A DNA stretch of 64,000 bases, from contig RHPI01000277.1 in NCBI GenBank assembly GCA_009103225.1, forward strand, positions 526,222 through 590,221, given 5' to 3'. This document shows, one piece after another, positions 25,001-33,825 of the stretch. Each line of letters opens with the position of its first letter. Position 1 is the first letter of the stretch. The notes under the pieces are model-generated. The model worked only from the letters and a program-made list of their open reading frames with translations. It had not been told where the DNA came from and made no database searches. This DNA comes from Chlorokybus atmophyticus. Lineage: Eukaryota; Streptophyta; Chlorokybophyceae; Chlorokybales; Chlorokybaceae. The position numbers and the translations under genes were made by a program.

Positions 25001-27389
25001 ACACATGTGCGCACGCTGGCCAGAGTGCAAGGTGCGCTAGCACAATGATAGCCTGCACGACTGAACACGATCAGTAGTTGGGCATTGTGCTTGCTGGTCT
25101 CACTTTGTTATCTGCCACAGCCGTTGCTGAGTGAGGTGATGGCGCTTGTGAAGACCAATGCGGTTGCCATTCACCACATACCAGAAGCTGTACCTTTCCT
25201 TGTGGACAAGGAGGCTGCTGCCAGCGATGCTGCTGTCCTCAACCAGTTGGTGTATTGGGCGCCATGTTCCATAACAATGGCCATGCAGTTCTTGGGGCCC
25301 AGCTTCTCATCGCAGCCGCGAGTCATGTCTTACGTTTTGCAAGTGCTAAACAGCTACCCGCCAGATGAGGTCACCTTTTTTATGCCGCAGTTGGTGCAGG
25401 TACTTTAACTGAATTGACAGCGCCATGCATACAGTGCCTTGGGGTTCTGTCACCGCAACACACAAGATGATGGCCGTCGGCAATGCTGCTGACACAATTG
25501 GCCTCCACCTACTATGTTGATGAGTTTGTTACAGACCAGTGGTTTCATGCAGGCACTGCGCTATGACAAGGCTGGCCTGATTGAGGACTACCTAGTGAAG
25601 GCAGCTATGCGAAGCAACCTGTTTGCGCACCAGTTTATCTGGGCGCTGCAAGCCGAAGAGCCGGCACCTGAGCACAAGGATGAAGCATTGCGAGCGCCTT
25701 CTGTGCATGGCAGAAGCAAAGGCGTTGCAAACCCGCTGAACACCATCGTCCTCAAGTGCAAGCAAAGGGTTATTGATAGTTTCTCTAATGAGCAGCGCGC
25801 TGCGTTTGAAAGGGAGTTTGCCTTTTTTGATGCGGTGACATCCATCTCGGGCATCTTGAAACCCCTCAGTCCAGATGAGCGCAGGGCAGCCATTGCACGG
25901 TATACACGGATGTTGATGCTGTATGCGTACTGGTGGTGTGCTTCCTTGGGATACAAACTCTATACACAATTGCCACCTCAGTGTTTTTTTCTTGACGAGC
26001 CAACTGTCCCTGTGCTCAGGGAATTGAGGAAAATTCCAGTTACTGGTACCGATCTTTACCTGCCTACATCACCGGACATGCAGGTAACTTGTGCTCCACT
26101 GCTGTGAGATATGCAGCAACCGGTGTCTTTGCATACTTGACCTTCATGTGCATTGTGTGCCTCGCGTTGTGCTGCAAAGTCGGTGATGTTTCTTCTCTTT
26201 CCGCTCAGGTGGTCAGCGTAGAAGAGGAAAGCGGCATACCCTTGCAAAGTGCCGCCAAGGTCCCCATCATGGTGACATTTGACGTCAGGTCCAGCGTGGC
26301 ACCGGAGAAGGTGGTTCCCCAGGGGTGCATCTTCAAGGTCGGCGACGATTGCCGGCAGGACCTGTTGGCGCTGCAGATGATCTCCATTTTCCAGAATATC
26401 TTCTCGGCAGTTGGCCTTGAGTTGTATCTGTACCCTTACGGCGTGCTGCCCACGGGATACGAGCGCGGCATCATTGAGGTATAGCTGAATCTACCTTGCA
26501 TTGGAGTGCTGGAATCAGATAGTGGGAACTGCTTGGGTGACGTTGCAATGTGCACGTGTTACTTGCAAGAGGCATTGTATAGAGGCTGCAATGTACCCAG
26601 GTGGTGCCCAACTCACGAAGCAGGAACCAGCTGGGTGAGCAGTTTGACGGGGGGCTATACGAAATCTTCCAGGCGGAGTTTGGTGCGGTTGGGTCGCCCT
26701 CATTTGAAGCTGCGCGACACAACTTCATCGTGAGCTGCGCCGGTTACGCCGTCGCAAGTCTCATCATTCAGCCAAAAGACCGGCACAATGGCAACCTGCT
26801 TATTGACACGCAAGGGCATCTGGTGCACATCGACTTCGGGTTCATTTTGGAAATCTCTCCTGGAGGCAACATGCGCTTTGAAAGTGCGGACTTCAAGCTG
26901 TCATATGAAATGTCGCAACTCATCGATCCGGGAGGCAGCATGAAGAGTGAAGAGTACAAGTACTTCTTGAGGTGCGCCTTGTGTTAGTTGCCTGCATCAC
27001 TGTCATGCATGCTGTAGCGTGTGAATGGGCTGACCATGGGTCTGCGCAAATGTATCTTTGTCATCATGCAACTTTCTTGGCATGCACAATCTCAATTTGT
27101 TGTCTGTCCATCATCTTGTGCGCTACGCAGCCTGTGCATCAAGGGCTATTTGGCGCTGCGGCAGCATGCGGACGCAATCCTGAGCATGGTGAGCATGATG
27201 GTGGAAAGCGGGCTGCCGTGCTTCGGGCATGGTCACCCGCTCGAGAACCTCAAGAAGCGGTTCCACCTGGAGCTCAGCGAGCGCAAGGCCGCCATGCTCA
27301 TGGCGGACGTCTGTCGCGCCTCGTACAATAAGTGGACCACCGCCGGATACGATCTCATTCAGTATCTGCAGCAGGGCATCACCCATTGA
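19094..27389 (+). CDS. Phosphatidylinositol 4-kinase alpha (type III PI4K)
   Basis: Twenty-two exons starting at 19094, 19360, 19724, 19907, 20117, 20608, 20900, 21736, 22152, 22687, 23008, 23319, 24045, 24359, 24608, 24927, 25121, 25535, 26020, 26209, 26601 and 27131. Every phase closes, giving about 1,986 residues, close to Arabidopsis PI4K-alpha1. The kinase makes PI4P at the plasma membrane from PI and ATP. The long N-terminal solenoid includes KLFRNLWF-like SKSFRNLWFFIAVFGLAP and WLGFLTDRFEVVRHSSPNE. The lipid-kinase unique/PIK domain and linker follow (KCKQRVIDSFSNEQR, ELRKIPVTGTDLYLP). The catalytic domain has SGIPLQSAAKVPIMVTF, CIFKVGDDCRQDLLALQ, the catalytic loop QPKDRHNGNLLID, the activation segment HIDFGFILEISPGG, and the C-terminal NKWTTAGYDLIQYLQQGI. 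The intron after 23938 needs a GC donor (GAG|GCACGT). Exon 6 and exon 16 acceptors are the least certain. Confidence 0.95.
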
Positions 27390-29274
27390 GTGAGCACTGC
27401 ACGCAATCGTGATGAGTAGGACGTGGTGTTTGTGTGTAGTATTATGTGATAATTGGACAACAACTAGTGGTTCTGGCGAGTGCAACTTGCATTGTTGCAG
27501 CCTGCATGGTTGGCATTTCAATACATTTTACATGAATGAATATATCTGACGTGGTCTGAGGGTTGCATAGTCAATGTTGGTCCACATGTTACTGTTTGTG
27601 GACTCTACATTGCAAAGGATTCCACTTCGCATTCACAAACTTGATTGTGTGCAGTGTGATACATGGGTGTGGTATGATTTCCTTTCCAATACATGGGGAG
27701 CAGTGCAATGCCCGTGTCGTTGAAGTCAAGAGCACATGGCCGCAGCAACTCAGGGAGTTTTTGCCGTGCTTGCCATGGTCTACGGCCTTTGTACGGCTGA
27801 CGAAACCCTAAGTATGCAGTGGCAAAGGCAGCTGCGACAACAGCTGTCATGGTGGCGGAGGTTGGGAGCGGTGGCGGGGGAAGTCTGCTGGTCGTGGTGG
27901 TCATCAACGTGGTCCTACTCAAGGCTGACTCTACTGGCGATGTGGCAGGTAATGCATGCTTGCAGACTGACAGGGTTGGGCAGTAAATTAGTGAAGTAGT
28001 AGGTAGTGTGCACCTAGCCCGGTGGTCGTGATAGAGGTGAGTGTGGTTGTGGTTGTGAGGTGTCTATGCATGTGTCGTGCATGTTGCATACATCACGTGC
28101 ATATTCTGTGCACTATGCTTGCGCTGCAGCATATGCCCGAATTTTGCTGCTCACCTCTCCTTTTCCTCTGCATGCGCTTAGCACGCATTTGCACACACAT
28201 AGCTTGGTAGCCCATGTAGATCAGTGCGGTGGTACTGTTGGTGGTGGTGAAATGCATGTTGTGATTGCAACATCAAGTGCCATGTAGTTATCTATCCATC
28301 AATCTGTACCGTATGCATTGCAATTCATCAACCAAGCCAAGGTCCAAGTTGTTGACAATGAATTGTGTGGCTCATGGTTAACACCATGTCTTTTAAATTA
28401 CGACGAAGTAGACGGTTGTACCGATATTAGAAGCACTATAGTAGTGCTCAATGAACAATTGGTTGTAATACACGCATCATAACGTAATGCACATGATATT
28501 GCGGTTTTCATCACAGTGAAACATTGTCAACTATACAAGGTTTGCGTGTTATTTTGTTATTACAAATTTTTGTTTCAATCAGTGCACGGTATGGTAAACG
28601 CACGGTTGATTGGCCGTTAAATTCACATCATATCGTATTGACTTCGATTGAGCCCCNNNNNNNNNNNNNNNNNNNNNNNNNNNNNNNNNNNNNNNNNNNN
28701 NNNNNNNNNNNNNNNNNNNNNNNNNNNNNNNNNNNNNNNNNNNNNNNNNNNNNNNNNNNNNNNNNNNNNNNNNNNNNNNNNNNNNNNNNNNNNNNNNNNN
28801 NNNNNNNNNNNNNNNNNNNNNNNNNNNNNNNNNNNNNNNNNNNNNNNNNNNNNNNNNNNNNNNNNNNNNNNNNNNNNNNNNNNNNNNNNNNNNNNNNNNN
28901 NNNNNNNNNNNNNNNNNNNNNNNNNNNNNNNNNNNNNNNNNNNNNNNNNNNNNNNNNNNNNNNNNNNNNNNNNNNNNNNNNNNNNNNNNNNNNNNNNNNN
29001 CCCCTCCCACCCCACCCATCTGTATTCAACACCCTCCCTCCTCTATGTTAAATGGAAAACACCAGCGCTTATTACATATGGGTTGAGGGTTTTGTGCAAC
29101 GAGCGGGGGGGGGGGGGGCATAAGGTGCAAATGTGCAAGAATCCATGCATTTACGTTGAATTAAGCCATTGAATCCCCAATTAACCAATCATGTGAACCA
29201 TTAACTTAAATTGAGGGGCATAACTTTCAACTTCACCTACTCCACTACATTACTGCAGGGGAGGTGTCGGGTCG
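27390..29274. other. Intergenic region with an assembly gap
   Basis: No gene was recognised after the PI4K stop codon. Composition shifts to AT-rich from about 28300. The stretch holds a 344-bp gap and, near 29103, a run of about 15 G. Confidence 0.5.
28657..29000. other. Assembly gap (344 N)
   Basis: A run of N flanked on both sides by C-rich sequence, like the gap at 11455. Both gaps sit at C homopolymers. Confidence 0.99.
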
Positions 29275-29498
29275 AGGAGAGTCGAGGGTCACACTGTCTC
29301 GGGCCGCTGCAGGAATAGACATGCTTGCTAGCCCTGTCGCTGCAACATGTTATAATATGTAGCAACAGTAAAAGATAACCCAGCTCGTATGGTGAGGAGT
29401 GCTTGGTGGAGCTGCTCCGTTGCCGCTGAGTCACACGGACATGTGGAGGCGGTGTCCTTCTTGGTGTACATGCTTTGCTGTAGGACACATAGTCAACA
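29275..29498. repeat. Copy 1 of a ~230-bp LTR-like direct repeat
   Basis: The segment runs from TGTCGGG to TCAACA and is nearly identical over most of its length to 30103-30337 (shared tract from GGTCGAGGAGAG to GACATGTGGAGGCG). TG...CA ends suggest an LTR. It sits on the far side of a 600-bp repeat from copy 2. It may belong to the same interrupted minus-strand retroelement or to a relative. Confidence 0.6.
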
Positions 29499-30101
29499 AG
29501 CCACTACAATAGGTAGTGCTGTTTATACAGTTTTTTGAGCAGAAAATGTGTTACACTGTTAAGTGAGGTGAATGAGCAAGCAACACGTGGATACTATGCC
29601 TTGACTGATGCCAACAAACACACTGCAACCAGGCACACCCAGCTCACAGCGATGACAAGCACGATGCACACACGAGCATGCACAGGCTCTCACACAGTGA
29701 GGGGGTTCCTGGTAACCGGGATGGCGTATTCGCAGTTCAGTCACAAGTCGTTTCACAAGCTCTTAGCTTTTTTACTCACAATGTCACTAGCTGATCCGGT
29801 GAACACTGTGACTACTTATACAAGTCAAATCATAACTGTTTAGAACATAAGCTAACGGTCATATCGAGGCTATTTCCACCACCAATTGTCACTCTCAATA
29901 TAGAACACAACTTATAACTAAACTCACAGCTGAACAGCTACGCGCGGTGCTTAGGTAGGCTATGGTCGTGAGCTACGCTGGGGTCATAACCTAGCTAGTA
30001 GTCAGTGACGCGCGCGCGATGGTATGCTGGTAGGCCGGGCGATGGTTTTGATGTAGCCATGCTCGATGAAGACTGGTATGCGTGGGCAGTAGACATGACA
30101 G
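29491..30101. repeat. Left copy of a ~0.6-kb dispersed repeat
   Basis: Homologous, with scattered substitutions and small indels, to 46881-47567 and its duplicate 54943-55629. It begins AGTCAACAAGCCACTAC and ends near GGGCAGTAGACATGACAG. The two genomic positions bracket the broken minus-strand retroelement, so the repeat is probably part of its terminal or flanking structure. The right copy has an extra internal duplication of about 80 bp. Confidence 0.65.
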
Positions 30102-30102
30102 C

Positions 30103-30337
30103 TGTTGGGTCGAGGAGAGTCGAGGGTCACACTGTCTCGGGCCGCTGCATGAAGAGACATGCTTGCTAGCCCTGTCGCTGCAACATGTTATAACATGTAG
30201 CAACAGTAAAAGATAACCCAGCTCGTATGGCGAGGAGTGCTTGGTGGAGCTGCTCCGCTGCCGCTGAGTCACACGGACATGTGGAGGCGCTGTCCTCCTT
30301 AGTGTACATGTTGTGCTGTAGAACACATAGCATAACA
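30103..30337 (-). repeat. Putative 3' LTR of the minus-strand Ty3/gypsy element (copy 2 of the ~230-bp repeat)
   Basis: On the minus strand it reads TGTTATGC...CCCAACA, a perfect TGTT/AACA terminal inverted motif. Immediately upstream on that strand is a polypurine tract (CAGGGGGGGTGG, 30338-30350), and 40 bp further is the stop of the PHD-finger reading frame. This is what the 3' end of an LTR element looks like. A matching 5' LTR next to a primer-binding site was not found at the right end. Confidence 0.55.
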
Positions 30338-30387
30338 AGCCACCCCCCCTGAGCTTCTGGGGAAGTTCCAGCTCCAGAGCTCAGCTG

Positions 30388-31052
30388 TTAACGCAGGTGA
30401 GGAGGACCGTTGGTGCGGCAATTGTCGCACCAGTACTCCTCCATGGGTATTGCGTCCAATGGGGGCTCCAGACAGTAGCAATGCAGGTCCTTGTTGCAGC
30501 CATTGCAAAGCATCATGAGTGCGTCGTCGCCGGCACTGACGCAGCATTCACAGCGTGTGCTGCGGGGCGAGGGTGCTGGATGCGCGTGAAGCCCACTATG
30601 TAAGGAAGGTGACATGGCGCGCAGTTCACCATGTTGTCTTTCAACCTCTCGCCATTTTAACCAAGGAGGTCCAGCACTCCTGTGGGGTACACCTTGAGTA
30701 CCTTGTGGACGGTGCGGCCCACGGAGGTGTCGAGCGTGTCTTGAGTGGCCGTCATGCGATAGGCAAAGTCCCCTGCTTGAAACCGCCGTTGACGCTCCTT
30801 GTAGAAGCCGCTCCGCACGCGCTCGTAACGCAGGGTGTCGCGGTGATGTGCGATGCGCAGGTTGTTGAAGGCCATTGGGACGGTGTGCTCGAACAGCGTG
30901 GCGCGTGTGGTGATGTCGTGGTGCATCCAATCAGGATCGTCGAGGTTGTTTACCACACGGTCTACTTCCTGCTGTGCACGAAAGGGAAGCAACGGCGGAC
31001 GCCCAAACAGCAGGTAGTATGGGCTGTACTCGCGCAGAGCCGCCAGCTTTTA
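30388..31052 (-). pseudogene. 3' end of the minus-strand pol: RT end, integrase tail and PHD finger
   Basis: Reading leftward, the RT ends with EEVLERLKGVGMTVHPDK and, after a stop codon, jumps straight to the integrase segment REYSPYYLLFGRPPLLPFRAQ. RNase H, the zinc-binding HHCC region and the DDE core are missing, so a deletion joined the two sides at about 31043. The tail continues with RFQAGDFAYRMTATQDTLD and VLKVYPTGVLDLLG, then a stop. In another frame, residues 30552-30415 form a complete C4HC3 PHD finger: CECC, MLCNGC, KDLHCYC, EEYWCDNC. It ends PPHLR-stop just before the polypurine tract. PHD fingers read histone H3 tails; in an integrase tail this could guide integration, which is inference. 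Confidence 0.75.
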
Positions 31053-31107
31053 CTTGTCGGGGTGCACTGTCATCCCCACCCCCTTGAGTCTTTCCAGCAC
31101 TTCCTCG

Positions 31108-31112
31108 ATGTG
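31108..31112. repeat. Left target-site duplication (ATGTG) of the chromovirus
   Basis: ATGTG directly precedes the left LTR and is repeated exactly after the right LTR at 39724-39728. Five base pairs is the usual Ty3/gypsy duplication. Confidence 0.9.
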
Positions 31113-32502
31113 TGTTACGGTCTAGCTACTACAGCTGGTCATGTACAGTGTATATATAAGTTGAATTAGCGAGAGACAAAAGTTTAATGAACCTTGGTTG
31201 GATTATTTTGGTTTGTTATACAAGCTTTAACACGAATACAATGCAACGCTAATTATAGGCCTGGCTAGTTAGAGCATTTGCATCTAATTAGAAGTGGTTG
31301 ACTAGGAATTACCCTATTCATGAATGTATGGGCGTCTTGAGTAGGAAGATAAAAGCACATGGCTCTAGTATAATGATTTATTAACGCGATGTGGGCTTAT
31401 GGGGCCAATCGTGTGAAACATCATAGGCAGAAGCATGTGTAATTATAAGGTTCATCTAGGCCAATCCAAGGCGGCTTATTTGGATCAGATGAATAGAGCG
31501 AAGTAGTCTCTCTTAGGGTGAACAAAAAGGACTTCGCGAAATGAGTTCGCGAAGGGGTTGATTCACCTGCGAAGTGAATCAACATAGTGAGCTAAATTAG
31601 TTCACTAGTTCAGTTACGAACATGAACTAAAATAGTTCACTAAGGGTTCGTAAGTGAACTAAAATAGTTCATTGGTTCAGTTACGAACATGAACTAAAAG
31701 TAGACATGAACTAAAAGTAGACATGAACTAAAAGTAGTTCACTAAGGGTTCGTAAGTGAACTAAAATAGTTCATTGGTTCAGTTACGAACATAAACTAAA
31801 AGTAGTTCAGTAAGGGTTCGAAGTGAACTAAGTGAACTAAGTGGACTAAGTGAATCACCCTAATTTGAAAGGACTAATAGAAGAGGGAGCCAATAGTGAA
31901 TCACTGGTGAACTAAGTTAGTTCACTAATGGAGTGATTCATAAAGCCGACAGGGTAGTGAACTAAAGTTGATTCACTAGTGAATCAACTATTAGATCACT
32001 TCGCGACGCGACGTCGCGACAGAAAATCGGCTAAGGCATTTGCCCCCTCCCGCGTGTGCCGATACGCAGCGCGTGACAGCGCCGTCTGCCATGGCCGCAA
32101 GCACAAAAATCGCGGATTGGCATTATTGGTCACTTTGCTGAATGCCAGTGAACTAATGCCGAGTGAACTAAACTAATCACTTGGGTGAGTGAATGGGGAT
32201 CTGGTAGAGGGCTTTGAACCAAGTAGGTCTTAGCCAAGATAGTTCCTAGTAAAGCTCATGGCGATGGATTTCGCCATTAAAAAGGAGCCAGTCGCGGGTG
32301 GAGGGTAGCCGCCGCACGACTTGAGTTCTGGGCTTTTGGGACTAAGGTAGGGGTACCTAAGCTAGGTGACCATAACCCTTAAGTTGCCAAGTAGTTGTTC
32401 ACTCAACGAAAGGTGGTTAAGGGAGTGTACAGTCACTACATGTTAAGTGTGTGATCACTGTACATAGTTTTAAGTGATAATTACCCCCCGCCCGGCGTAA
32501 CA
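31113..32502 (+). repeat. Left (5') LTR of the chromovirus
   Basis: 1,390 bp with TGTTACGG...CGTAACA ends. It holds an array of GTTCACTAAGGGTTCGTAAG / GTTCAGTTACGAACATGAAC words (about 31600-31840), then AT-poor sequence near 32000-32110 containing CGCGACGCGACGTCGCGAC. The R-U5 part ends in CCCGGCGTAACA. Confidence 0.95.
31596..31842 (+). repeat. Tandem repeat array in the U3 part of the 5' LTR
   Basis: Units of about 65-68 bp contain AGTGAACTAAAATAGTTCA, GGTTCAGTTACGAACATGAACT and AGTTCACTAAGGGTTCGTA. Several subunits are themselves near-palindromic (e.g. GTTCACT/AGTGAAC). The right LTR has a different number of units (about 38775-39060). U3 arrays like this often act as enhancers. Confidence 0.8.
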
Positions 32503-32503
32503 G

Positions 32504-32520
32504 CTGGTATCGGAGCTTGG
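32504..32520 (+). other. Primer-binding site (initiator Met tRNA type)
   Basis: One to two bases after the left LTR the sequence reads CTGGTATCGGAGCTTGG. Its TGGTATCGGAGC core differs by one base from the plant-type tRNA-iMet primer site TGGTATCAGAGC. The TRIM element nearby uses the same site. Confidence 0.85.
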
Positions 32521-32592
32521 ACATACGATTTTGAACCACTCAGGCTGTGGTTTGGGGCCACTTTGATTCGGAAATTAGCGCTTCCGAAGTGC

Positions 32593-33825
32593 ATGCCGAA
32601 ACAACGCCGGATTGGACATTATCACAAGTGGCGTGAGACTTTTAGTAGTAGCGCCAGTGAAGAGGATTACCGCGAAAAAAAAGCCTACTTCGAAGAAAAA
32701 AGGCTAGTCGCGGCAATGGCGGATCAGGCGGAAGCTTCGGATCCACCGATTCCCCAGCTAGGGAAAAAGATGGAACGAAGAATAGCCGAGTTGTCGCCGA
32801 AGTACAAGAAAATAGCCTTGGCTTGTTGCAAAGAGGGCAAAAAGGCCAAGCAAGGCATCTTGAGGCTAGTGAAGAACCTCGAGAAGAATGAGGAGGAGCT
32901 CACGCACCTCCGTGTCCTTGGGGAGCAGAAGATGAAAGAACTCGAGGACAAAATAGACTCGGTCCAAGTAGGACCAAGTACCAAGTTTCTAAAAATTCCC
33001 CCGGCATGGACAGGCAAAAAAGGGGAGGATATAGACGCTTGGTGGAACCAAGTCGAAGTGACTTTGGCTACGGTTCCAGAAAGGCAAAGGTTGGGTTTTG
33101 CCGCGGGATACTTAGGTCCAGAACCACTTCAGTTGTGGAAGGACCATAGGTCTCATTTGGTTGAGCCCACCTTTGAATCCCTGAAGGAGTTTTTGTTTAG
33201 CCAATATAGGACAGTGGACCCCGGGCTTGATGCCAGGGATAAGCTATCCGATTTGAAACAATCGGGCAAGTTGATCACGGAATTTGTGAGCCAATTCAAC
33301 CTGTTAGCGGCTCAAGCTGCAAATGGGGGAAGGCCACTAAGCCTGATTGAGAAGGCCAACCTATTCATTCGAGCCTTGGATTCTAAGCTCCAAAAGCAAC
33401 CAGATATCATGAGGTTGCAAAAGACCAATATAGAGTGGACTCAGGAGAAGTTCACGGAGCTTGAGAATACGGCGAGATGGGTCGGCCGGAATTTGGCTAG
33501 CATTAACAAAAGGGATAGAGAAGAGGGTGGAGACAAATCCGGGGGAGGAAAGGGAAAGAAAAGAAAAGGATTTGCCCCTCAATCGGAGATGGAAAGTCCG
33601 GTTGAAAAGGAGAAGTCTTCAAAGACCCCTCTAAAGAAAAAGGGTAAAAAGCCGTTTGGCAAGAAACCCTTTAAGCCAGCCTACCAGGGCAAGGCAAGAC
33701 TCTCCAGTGAAGAGAAGGAGAGAAGAGCTCGGGAAGGTTTATGCTTCATTTGTGGCGAAAAGGGGCATATAGCCTCCAAGTGCCCGAAGAAGGGAGCAAA
33801 GCCAACCGAGGATCCCACCAAGTGA
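32593..33825 (+). CDS. gag: Chromovirus Gag polyprotein
   Basis: A 410-residue uninterrupted frame from the first ATG. The N-terminal part is charged and coiled-coil-like (EEDYREKKAYFEEKR, RLVKNLEKNEEELTHLR). The central retrotransposon gag domain includes WTGKKGEDIDAWWNQVE, FAAGYLGPEPLQLWKDH, LKEFLFSQYR and LSDLKQSGKLITEFVSQFN. A Lys-rich linker follows, then one CCHC knuckle (CFICGEKGHIASKC, 33742-33783). Gag forms the virus-like particle and binds the RNA. It ends at TGA (33823-33825); pol continues in the same frame directly after this codon. Confidence 0.93.
   Translation: MPKQRRIGHYHKWRETFSSSASEEDYREKKAYFEEKRLVAAMADQAEASDPPIPQLGKKMERRIAELSPKYKKIALACCKEGKKAKQGILRLVKNLEKNEEELTHLRVLGEQKMKELEDKIDSVQVGPSTKFLKIPPAWTGKKGEDIDAWWNQVEVTLATVPERQRLGFAAGYLGPEPLQLWKDHRSHLVEPTFESLKEFLFSQYRTVDPGLDARDKLSDLKQSGKLITEFVSQFNLLAAQAANGGRPLSLIEKANLFIRALDSKLQKQPDIMRLQKTNIEWTQEKFTELENTARWVGRNLASINKRDREEGGDKSGGGKGKKRKGFAPQSEMESPVEKEKSSKTPLKKKGKKPFGKKPFKPAYQGKARLSSEEKERRAREGLCFICGEKGHIASKCPKKGAKPTEDPTK

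Noticed and set aside
29491-30101. Taken at first as the simple LTR of the minus-strand element
   Set aside because: The left copy is flanked by the 230-bp repeats but the right copy is not, so a plain LTR assignment does not hold.
30555-31169. 204-residue plus-strand frame
   Set aside because: Antisense of the integrase tail/PHD region; the minus-strand reading has clear domain motifs.
31596-31842. Repeats in the LTR considered as a CRISPR array
   Set aside because: Eukaryotic LTR context, overlapping and imperfect units, and no unique spacers.
31979-32176. 65-residue open frame, identical at 39200-39397
   Set aside because: It lies inside the LTR in both copies, so its conservation comes from LTR identity. 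It has no coding similarity.
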